Positions 55,315 through 64,000 of a stretch of 64,000 nt of DNA are shown here, in pieces. The stretch is from Phycomyces nitens (Eukaryota; Mucoromycota; Mucoromycetes; Mucorales; Phycomycetaceae): positions 2,914,001 to 2,978,000 of the forward strand of contig JAHRBC010000006.1 in the NCBI GenBank assembly GCA_022702545.1, read 5' to 3'. The notes under the pieces are model-generated. The model saw only the letters and a program-made list of their open reading frames with translations, was not told the DNA's origin and did not search any database. The position numbers and the translations under genes were made by a program. How positions within the stretch are numbered: the stretch's first letter is position 1; each line of letters opens with the position of its first letter.

Positions 55315-55771
55315 AAGTCATTAGTAAAGAAAAGCTTTGAGCAAATATTATTTTATCTTATTAAACTATGTAAAATCACCAAAGAGGACAAGCTTGTTGA
55401 TGATCTGTAAAGATAATGGCAAAATAATTAAGTAATTACATAAAATAATAAGAACAAGCGCTGCTTGCTCTCCGAGGGCTCCCTGATTATCTCCCAACTA
55501 CATGCAGAAAGAAATATCTGGTTCTACTGAGTTTATAAATTATTTTGACTACTGGTTACATTATTAGAGTTTTAATAGTTTGGTTCATCCATTGACTTTA
55601 CTGATAATTGGATCTACATTTTAATAAGAGGACAGACATAATATAAATTATATTGGTAAATAGTTGCTATAGGTTGTAAAAGATATGATAAGTTGTTAGT
55701 GAGGATATGATATAGAAAATTTATTGATGTTAGGATAAAAGTATATGTTGATAAAACTGATGATGTGGGAA
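55315..55771. other. AT-rich spacer, nothing recognised
   Basis: No open frame of note, no RNA gene and no repeat recognised. The Helitron terminus that should lie here was not identified. Confidence 0.5.
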
Positions 55772-58700
55772 CTAAAGAAGAACTTCTTTATATACAACAT
55801 TTTTTGTGGTGAATACATTTTTTGGGACAGCCACACATACGTTTGTTAGATCTGTTGCCCTGGAGAGTGAAACGTACAGCTGACCATGAGAAAACACAGG
55901 ATGCTCAAGGTAGACACCAACATGAGACAATGTCTGTCCTTGAGATTTGTTAATTGTCATGACAAAGGCAGCCCGGACAGGAAATTGACGGTGTGAGAGC
56001 TTAAAGGGAAACTCGCCTTCATTAGTCGTCATATTGAATCTTGGGAGGAAGTATTCAATTCTATTATTGCCTTGATCCAAACGTTTGATGCCAATGATGT
56101 TTGTTGTGAGTGTGGTTACAAATACTTTTGTGCCATTACACAGCCCAGCTTCTGGATCAACGTTGCACATGATAAGAAGAGGCATACCAATTTTCAACTT
56201 GAGTATATGAGGTGGAATACCACTGCAAGTGAGGTAATTGAGGAACTCGACTGGGTATCTGGCATTGTCTGCATCCGGATCATCAGAATCCATGACTGTG
56301 TCTAAAGAGCAATACTCTTTGATGTCTCCAGGAAAGATCTCAATGGCAACATCATTGATTTGGGTGATCATGTTGTTGGTTGGTGCAAGGATGGCATTGT
56401 GGCTGTAGTAGTGGGGCTGCTGGTTGATTGAGGAAATTTGAGGATACACCTTATGAATAAGGGTTCCATAGCTTTCCGAGTCAATACACCACTGTGGAGG
56501 GAGCTCAAGACTATGCTCATGTTCTCCGTCACCATTGCCAATAGCTAACAACTTTGCGGCAAATTCGGCAGCAAGAGGAACACTTTGAGAGACTCTCATA
56601 TTTTGCATCAAATGGAACACTTTGACAAATCTCCAGAAAGAAGCTCTGTTTAGGCACTCTCCTACAACCTGAGATTGTGTGCCTTTCTTCACAACAGGCA
56701 AGATTTGACGAAAATCTCCGCCAAACACAAACACTTTTCCACCAAACGGAATTCTCTTATAGACAGGGTCTACTGCACCCATGATGTCCCGAAGGCATCT
56801 GTCAACAGCCTCGAAGCTGTGTTTGTTGCACATTATGGCTTCGTCCCAGAGAAAGAGTTTGGCTTTTTGTAGGAGCCTTGCGTGGGAAGATCCAAGTGAT
56901 ATACCACAGGAGGAGTCATGGTTTGCATCTAATGGTATCTTGAACCTGCTGTGTGCTGTCCTTCCACCAGTCAATAGGATCGCGGCAATTCCAGAAGTAG
57001 CGACAGGGAGAGCGATTTCATCCTTGGATCGTATATAGTTCAAAAGTGCTTTGAACAGCAACGATTTTCCTGTCCTGCCTGGCCCATCAACAAAGAACAG
57101 TCTGCTCTGGGGTTCACTTTCAAAAAGATTCAGGGATGCAACAATTTGATCGTAAGCAATCTTTTGCTCTGTGTTGAACATCCTCTGAACTACTTCAAGT
57201 GCCTGCCTTTCTTCTTCGACGTCATATCCTCTCTTTTCAGCCATTTCAAGTGCCTCAAGAATTGGAATATCTCCCATATCCGTAACAAATTCTTGCGGCA
57301 TTGTTGGGTAATCTGAAAGGTTATGGCCAGTAACCTGGAGTCGAGATTGTATGTCCCCAAGAGCCCTTTTTAAGATCAACTCTTTCTGTTCCTCACTCAA
57401 GTCCATTGTTGTAGTTGGAAGAGTATTTAGAATCTCGAAAAAGTAGTCATCAGCCATATCATCTTTGTACTTTTCCCAAAGAAGAGAAGGATCAGATGGA
57501 GAACAGTTGGTCAGAATGTATGTGAACAATGCACAAATTATGGAGGCCGAAGGGGAGAGTTGTCTGGCTTTATCCATGCACTTATCCCATTCATTGTCAT
57601 CCGCCAAGAGCCCAAGAGCAAGAGCAGCTTGTTGGAAGGTTCCATACACAACTCCATCTACGGTCTTGATACTCAAAAAACTTGTTGGTCCTCGTACTTT
57701 GAGCAGGAGCATCCAAAGACAAAACAACTCCATATTTGATGGACTGGCGGCATATATCCAAGATACAACATCTTTAAATGGAGGTCTGCTCCTTGCCTTC
57801 CATTTTCTGCTGGCAGCCATCCAAGTGTAATGCTTTGGTATTTCGTTGTACGCATATTGACGTGCATTTTCGTCGCAAGCACAGAGTTGGAAAAATGCCA
57901 AGAGCTTTGTTCCTTGAGTGAGAGAGTCGCGTGCAAGGCGAAGTTCTTCTGCAGACATGTCCTCCCGAAAATTGACGTATTGCTCATCAGGTAGATGGAT
58001 ACTGAGTCGGGATACCATTGGGTGGTGCATGTGGATAGGGACTGACAATGTGCGCCACACAGCTTCACACGGGCCAATGTATCAAGCATTCTGGTACTCA
58101 GTAATCTCATCAATAGCAACTGGTTGATCTTGATGTCCAGAAGCAACAGCAGAATTCTCATTTGAAATTTCTACTTGTGCACGATCAGAGCCTTTTGTAA
58201 GATACTTACATAGATACTTGATGGCACGGGTTGTGGAACAGATCTCGACATTGATATGGGCATCATACTTGTGACAGAGGTATGGATTGTATGGGACAAC
58301 ATGTTGATTTGTTACAACGAAATGTCCACGGCCAAAGATATGAAACTGCCCATTGTTTCTTCATCTGTAAAGTGGATATCCACTTGAGCTCACCCTTGTC
58401 TCCTCGATGAATGCCTTTGGATAGCCCTTGGTACATATACCATTATGCATACATGGAACATCAGGCTTGGCAGTACCGCAAGGACCATGTGTCATACTAT
58501 TGACTACTGTATTGTACAACTTTGGGTGGGTGATTGGGTCAGGGAGCTCTGCACAAACAAAGTTGTCAAATTCTACAGGCGTGCGTGGACGTTCATCTGG
58601 CATCAGAATAAAAAGAAGGTGGACATGGGGAAGGCCTCTCTTCTGAAACTCAACTGTGCCAATGTAAGATGATACATCACCAAAGCATTTTGTATCAAGT

Positions 58701-60472
58701 ATATGCTTTATCATCTCCTTCATCTTCAAGTTGAAAACACGGACGCAGATATCCGGTCTGTCTTGGGCTTTTTGACCATTGAGCTCTCTTGTAATTTCCC
58801 GCCATTGAGGGTTACAGGTGAATGTAACAAAGAGTGTTGGTACTCCACGGGATCTTATGATGGCAAGTCCATCTTGAAGCATCTGCTTCATATACCGAGG
58901 TCCTCCGGTAAAAGTTTATGGCAAGACTACTGCTTTTCCAATTTGCCGAGGGTCCTCTATATTATCACCAATGCCCTTGTACATCTCTGCTCTGAGACCA
59001 TCTTGATTGAGTCGAAGGTACAAAAGTCGGCTTGTCTCTATGCAAACATAATTGTCAACTATGTACTGTTGAAATAATCTGCCATAGTTATGTAGGTAGC
59101 TGCCATCACGGATCATCAGAAAATAACAACAATGCTCAAAGATGGTGATGCGTACTGGTTGGTTATTGAGGTTTGTGATGGAAGGGTTTGAGGAAACAGA
59201 TTCAAGATTCATGTGCCATCCATCATCTCCAAAAGGGAACATGAGGACATAGTGTAATGGTATATATCCTGGATGCATTGAGCTAATGGATTGTAATCCA
59301 GTTGTACGATCACTTATCAGCACATCGTGTGGAGATGCATTACCATCAACGTTCTCTTCAATGACCATTGCTGCTACTTCAGGCGAGCTCTGTATATCAT
59401 AGCAACGTCCTGCATCTCATGCTGCTCTTATGATCACTTGCAGGCTACCGAACGGCTGGTTCCGAAACTGCTCAGTGACAGACATCAAGGATCGAGCATA
59501 TGGATTTACATGCTGGATGACAGACTGGATTGTCTCTACAGTCAAAGGATTTAATCCAGCGAAAAGCAATGTCCATCTCGCAAGCTGCTCATTTGTATCA
59601 CTGAAATAGATCTGTGAAAATCCAGCTGAGGTTTCATTTTGAGCTCGAAGTGCTCCAACATTATGGTACATTGTACCATTTACACGAAATGTTGATACAC
59701 CATTTCTTCCACTGGCCAAATTCTCGTCAACATTAGCCTTTATAGACACAAAAGCAAATGCATTGTTGAATGCTCTAATGTTGGTATGAAAATTCACACA
59801 TTGCTCATTTCTTGCATAATGGTTGGTGACGAAATCCAAAAGCTCTTGTGGAGGTGTAAAAGGTAATGGAAGTGTTATCTTTCCATTGGAGCAACACAAT
59901 CTGAACCTCGGGTTTTGGATACTGCTTGCTTTCAAGCGCTCATCTACCCACATGTGCGCATTACAAAATGGACATCTGCTTTCCATACGTGGAAATATGT
60001 GCTGATGATATAGTGGACCATCAGTTTGACAAATATTTTCCCCGACAATATTTTCAGGAACAAATGGAATAGTGCGAGCAATTCTATACTGAGAAACTGT
60101 TGTAGTAGATTGATTGGTTGTGTTTCTTCTTGTATTAAAAGGACACTCCAAATTTGTTGCCCGGCGATGAGTGCTTGATCCACATCTTGGACAATTGCCA
60201 GAAATAGATCTGTCAGACTGTATAATGCCTACAGCAGCAGAAATACCAATTTCTGTTCTTTCTTGATTATGAATAGCTGAAAGATTGTTGCTATTGTTGG
60301 GGCAATTGCGATGTGTCAAACGCTTGTGATTATGAGATCCACAGCTTGGGCAAGACTGATAACCTTGCCTTTCATAAGGACCTGACTGATTGAGAGGACA
60401 TTCACGATGAGATGTTCTCAGATGAGTAGTAGATCCACATTGGCAAGAATTCATTGTAGTAGTAGAAGGCAT
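55772..60472 (-). pseudogene. Helitron Rep-helicase, 1566 codons with four in-frame stops
   Basis: From ATG 60472 the frame runs to 55772 without any indel but with stops at 59417 (TGA), 58916 (TAA), 58361 (TGA) and 58082 (TGA). The N-terminus has three Cys/His knuckles (CQCGSTTHLRTSHRECP and two relatives). Next come the Helitron N-terminal domain (GYIPLHYVLMFPFGDDGWH), the HUH nuclease (TLFVTFTCNP; RGLPHVHLLF), the tyrosine motif (IKYLCKYLTKG), and a PIF1-type helicase (Walker A GPGRTGKS, LFLWDEA, GGDFRQILPV, NKSQGQTL, LYVSLSRA). Helitrons move by rolling-circle transfer of one strand. Walker A has Arg in place of the second Gly of GPGGTGKT. Three stops fit CGA-to-TGA. Confidence 0.88.
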
Positions 60473-60967
60473 GTTGATACTATTTTTAAAAAAAAAATGT
60501 GAAAAAGAAAGAACATACAAACCAAATATAAAAACAGCTTATATACTTTGGAGAGTTGAAACAACAGTTAGAAATCCAGAAGATCAGCTATCCAATCAGT
60601 CACACTCTTAAAAATAGATTATTTTTTTATTGGTTAACATTTTTGTTGGATAAATTTAATAAGTAGCTAAGTCACGTTACTTGTAAAAACTATGGATTTT
60701 AAGATAGACCTGTATAAATTTTTAGTTACTTGATACACATAAGTATATGTTTTTGGGGAAATTATATAAATAAATGCTTTGTTAAAAAGAATTAATTAAT
60801 CAAATCAATATAGTAAAGATATTATATTATATTACTATAGGCAAATACTTATGTTTTATTAGTAGAATAGAGCAAGTGAATTGAAATGGGAACAGTATCA
60901 CGTGATGAGTTAGCTAGTGGGTATATCACATGATCTCTAATCTCATTCTATTTTAATAATATGACCA
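60473..60967. other. AT-rich spacer upstream of the first Helitron gene
   Basis: No gene or repeat recognised. It may contain the promoter and 5' terminus of the Helitron at 55772-60472, but no certain TC end is assignable. Confidence 0.4.
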
Positions 60968-60998
60968 GGAGCTTACGCTCCTTCCCCGCTTACGCGGG
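60968..60998. other. Twin GC-rich hairpins, possible Helitron 3' end structure
   Basis: Two perfect 5-bp stems with the same TTAC loop lie 3 bp apart: GGAGC-TTAC-GCTCC (60968-60981) and CCCGC-TTAC-GCGGG (60985-60998). Helitrons carry a GC-rich hairpin just inside their 3' end (family knowledge), and the minus-strand Helitron at 61500 would end on this side. A canonical CTRR end is not seen next to it. Confidence 0.5.
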
Positions 60999-61011
60999 CA
61001 CCACACCGGTT

Positions 61012-61300
61012 GGGCTCAGTCGTTGACTTCGCAAGTAATACGTTTACTGGTTTGGCTCAGTTGTAGACTTCGCATGTTATATGGTTCTACTTCGCAGTTT
61101 AAATATTTTTACTGGTTAAGCTCAGTCGCAGACTTCGCAGTTTAAATGTTTTGACCGGTTTGGCTCAGTTGTAGACTTCGCATTTTATATGTTTTGACCG
61201 GTTTGGCTCAGTCGTAGACTTCGCAAGTTATATGTTTCTACTGGTTTAGCTCAGTTGTAGACTTTGCAACAAATAAGTTGGCTGGTTTGGTTCAGTTGTT
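61012..61300. repeat. Minisatellite, 6-7 units of about 43 bp
   Basis: The core (T/A)GGCTCAGT(T/C)GTAGACTTCGCA recurs near 61012, 61054, 61118, 61163, 61206 and 61250, with a degenerate last copy near 61290. One unit is longer (about 65 bp). It lies between the hairpins and the second Helitron gene. Confidence 0.8.
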
Positions 61301-61499
61301 GTCTTTACTCATATCTGTAATATTAGAAGTAGCATGGTCACCAAATGTGTATAGCTGGTAATTGCATAAATATATATATTAAATGGGTGAAGGAGAAATA
61401 GAATCATAGGTGGCATAGGCTTGAATAAAAAATAGAAATAGGTGTATGAGAGCATAGGTGTATAAGGGCATAAAGTGCTTAGAGTCAATTGCATAGTAG

Positions 61500-64000
61500 T
61501 TAATGTCTTGTAAACACTTCCTTATATACTACATTGGTTGTAAATGTAGTAGTTTGGGGCATATTGGGGTCATAGGGGGTGTCAAGCATAATCTTAATTC
61601 CGGATGGGTTTCGCACACGGGAAAGGGCAACATATAATTGGCCATGGCCAAAAACTGGGGAAGGAAGGTATAAGCCAACACTGTCTAATGTTTGGCCCTG
61701 GGACTTATTGATAGTCATGGCAAAAGCAAGACGGACTGGGAATTGGTATCTTTGGAACTCAATCGAAGCATTTGATCCGGATGGATTAAGCTTGATCTTT
61801 GGGATAAGAACCTGTTTTCCGGCATTAGACCCAGTGACAATCATTGCCTTGATGACATATCTGCCAAGATGACTGCATATAAGGCGTGTGCCATTGCAGA
61901 GCCCATTCTTTGGATCAAGGTTTCTGAGCAGCATGATAGGGCAGCCTTTTTTTAGGCGAAGGTTGTGGGGTGGCAGGGATCCAGGATCAAGAGAATTGAG
62001 GAGCTCAATCGGATATGCCAAGAGGTCGTCTTCGTTTGTGCCTTGATCAACACTTTTGTACTCTTTAAGTTCCCCAGGAAACTGATCAATAATGAGGTTG
62101 TTGAGCCTGGAGACTTCAGTGTTTTTTGGAGTTAGTATGGCGCGACCCATGAGGAATTGAGGTGTGGCGGAATCGGGGGAGAGGTTGGGGAATACAGCAC
62201 TGGCCAGGTGAGTGATGTTACGGCCCAGGATCAACATTGTTGGAGGTATTGGGACTGTGTCAGAACCGCCTGTGGTGGGGACAACGCCACTGCCTACTTG
62301 CAAGAGAAATGCCGCAAAATTCTTGAGCTGCATTGCATCTTCAGGAGTGTTTGCCTGGGCAATTCTCATGTTTCTCCTCAGCTTCAGTGTCTTTACATGT
62401 CTCCATGCACTGGCTCTACTGATACACTGGAACACGATCTGGGACCTGGACGCTCTGGGGATGACAGGAAGAACCTGACGAAAGTCACCACCAAAGACAA
62501 ATAGTTTACCACCAAATGGGACATGCTCAAGCAAGGGGTCCACAGCCTTCATGATGTCCTGGATAGATCGGCTTACGGCATTAAAGATATCCTTACTTAT
62601 CATGGATGCCTCATCCCAAATAACCAACTCTGTTAATCTGATCAATTCAGCTAACTGCGAATTTGCCGAAATTGAACAAATGGAATGGGTATCAACATCA
62701 ATTGGTATCTTGAACCGAGAATGGGCTGTACGGCTACCATCTAACAGAAGGGCAGCAATCCCACTGGTTGCAACAGCAAGAGCAATTTTTCCTGTTTGGC
62801 GCACTTTCTGGAGCAAGGCATTAAAGACAAATGTCTTTCCTGTACCACCAGGTCCATCAACAAAAAAGAGCCTTGGTGCAATTTGGGAGGCATCAACAGC
62901 TTCAAGTATAGTGTCATATACTAAGCATTGGTCCTCATTGTAAGGAAAGTTGTCGGGACAGGGCAAGAGACGGGCATCATCACAGAGCTGTTGCTGTTCT
63001 TGAATGATTGGCTGTGATGACTGGCGATTCGGTAAAGGAGTGAGGTTTTGGGGCATAGGTGGGAGAATAAATCCGGTAAAGGAAGTGAGAGTGAGGGAGT
63101 TTACGGACAGGTGTGTTTCAATATCCCACAGACATCTGTCGTACATGTCTTGGGTGGGCTCCAAAGAAGGATCTGCCTCGTTCGTTCTGGCCAGGTGAAG
63201 ATAATCTTCGATCATAGAAGTGCGATGAGACATCCAGAGGACAAAAGGATCTGAGACTTCGCAGAATACCAAAAGGACAGCAAACAAACGTCTCAATGAT
63301 GATGGGATCTGATAGGATGCAGCTTCCTCCATACATGCACTCCATTCATTGTCGTCGAGAAGCAAACCCAGAGCACGGCAGGCAGCTTGGTTGGACTCAT
63401 ATAAATGACCATTGACAGTACGAATGTCAGCAAAACTGGTGGCACCACAAACGTTATGGAGGAGAATCCTCAAGCAGTACTTCTCAACATCTCTTGGTGA
63501 GACTGCATACACTCTGCTTATGGTCCCTTTCTCAGATCTTTTGCGGGGGCTCCATGTTTTCCCCTTTTTGACCCAGACAAAATACGTAGGAAATTCCGTG
63601 TATAAATATTGTCGAGCTTCTTCATTGACAACATTGTAGTCAAACCATGATGTCAGAGTTGTATTGGTGTTGATACTTGATAGCTGAGCTATGTCATCAG
63701 AGTCATGGTAGTAAACTTGCTGAGCATTTTCGGTGTGTATGGCAAGTCTTTGATGTGCCGGATACTCTTTATGAAGCTTGAAGGAGAAAATTCTCCATGA
63801 TGCTTCAGAAGCAGAAACATAGCGTGCATCAAGAAACTCGGCAACTTCGTCAGTTTGTTCTACTTGCTGTTGTTGTTGTTGTGGTTGTTGCTGGCCTGAG
63901 GATCGCATGGCTGCCATTGCACGATCGTGTCCTTTATATACATACTTGTAGAGGTATTTTACAGCGGAAATTGAGGTGCTAATTTCGATATTGATGTGTG
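61500..64000 (-). CDS. Helitron Rep-helicase, C-terminal part, intact, runs off the window
   Basis: The minus-strand frame is open from the window edge to TAA at 61500. At the edge lies the Rep tyrosine motif (SAVKYLYKYVYKGHDRAM). Then come a Gln-rich linker, EFLDARYVSASEASWRI (a conserved Helitron block) and the PIF1-type helicase: Walker A GPGGTGKT, LVIWDEASM, GGDFRQVLPV, TINKSQGQTLDSVGLYL and GQLYVALSRV. It is a different lineage from the Helitron at its left (about half the residues differ by eye) and has no stops, so it may be active or recently so. The HUH part lies beyond 64000. Confidence 0.9.
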   Translation of the reverse strand, partial: HINIEISTSISAVKYLYKYVYKGHDRAMAAMRSSGQQQPQQQQQQVEQTDEVAEFLDARYVSASEASWRIFSFKLHKEYPAHQRLAIHTENAQQVYYHDSDDIAQLSSINTNTTLTSWFDYNVVNEEARQYLYTEFPTYFVWVKKGKTWSPRKRSEKGTISRVYAVSPRDVEKYCLRILLHNVCGATSFADIRTVNGHLYESNQAACRALGLLLDDNEWSACMEEAASYQIPSSLRRLFAVLLVFCEVSDPFVLWMSHRTSMIEDYLHLARTNEADPSLEPTQDMYDRCLWDIETHLSVNSLTLTSFTGFILPPMPQNLTPLPNRQSSQPIIQEQQQLCDDARLLPCPDNFPYNEDQCLVYDTILEAVDASQIAPRLFFVDGPGGTGKTFVFNALLQKVRQTGKIALAVATSGIAALLLDGSRTAHSRFKIPIDVDTHSICSISANSQLAELIRLTELVIWDEASMISKDIFNAVSRSIQDIMKAVDPLLEHVPFGGKLFVFGGDFRQVLPVIPRASRSQIVFQCISRASAWRHVKTLKLRRNMRIAQANTPEDAMQLKNFAAFLLQVGSGVVPTTGGSDTVPIPPTMLILGRNITHLASAVFPNLSPDSATPQFLMGRAILTPKNTEVSRLNNLIIDQFPGELKEYKSVDQGTNEDDLLAYPIELLNSLDPGSLPPHNLRLKKGCPIMLLRNLDPKNGLCNGTRLICSHLGRYVIKAMIVTGSNAGKQVLIPKIKLNPSGSNASIEFQRYQFPVRLAFAMTINKSQGQTLDSVGLYLPSPVFGHGQLYVALSRVRNPSGIKIMLDTPYDPNMPQTTTFTTNVVYKEVFTRH

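Noticed and set aside
61012..61300. CRISPR-like array
   Set aside because: Units are contiguous and spacers are short and similar; the genome is eukaryotic. It is a minisatellite.

Overview
The window is eukaryotic and almost certainly from a filamentous fungus. Protein-coding segments carry short (about 50-75 nt) GT-AG introns, the DNA is AT-rich, and nearly every recognisable gene belongs to a transposable element. The mix (CACTA/EnSpm DNA transposons with Tnp2-type transposases, Ty3/gypsy elements, Tc1-like elements, a LINE, Helitrons, and LTRs placed against tRNA genes) fits an early-diverging fungus such as a Mucoromycota. That placement is inference. I see no ordinary cellular protein-coding gene; the only host genes I can support are three tRNA-Gly genes.

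Layout. 1-8266: two convergent tRNA-Gly(UCC) genes (4315-4385 +, 5116-5186 -), each with a copy of one pyrimidine-rich LTR family 8-10 bp from its 5' end. The first LTR is split by a 3.5-kb CACTA-like element; the second locus has three LTRs stacked in the same orientation. 8267-9770: an internally deleted LINE. 9780-13648: a truncated CACTA element (copy A). 13649-19815: a nearly complete CACTA element (element 1). 19816-21979: an unidentified coding-like fragment holding a 342-bp solo LTR, then a 1193-bp LTR and tRNA-Gly(GCC). 22517-29970: two decayed Tc1-like transposons and a decayed Ty3/gypsy element. 29995-54886: the 3' LTR of that gypsy element, split by a 24.5-kb CACTA element (outer), which holds a second gypsy element, a solo LTR and CACTA element 2, which in turn holds CACTA element 3. 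55772-60472 and 61500-64000: two Helitrons on the minus strand, separated by twin hairpins and a minisatellite.

How the genes work together. All CACTA copies of this group share one plan. A multi-exon transposase (N-terminal zinc knuckle, acidic linker, Tnp2-type catalytic domain) is convergent with a second four-exon gene whose exon 2 is 306 nt in all five copies. Divergent from that second gene lies a third transcription unit: a hydrophobic first exon followed by several tiny exons. After subtracting nested insertions, outer, 2, 3 and 1 are about 6.20, 6.26, 6.34 and 6.17 kb long. Three-base target duplications at three nested junctions, and exact repair of reading frames or exon lengths when insertions are subtracted, fix the order of insertion. 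Most older elements carry in-frame stops that look like CGA-to-TGA changes.
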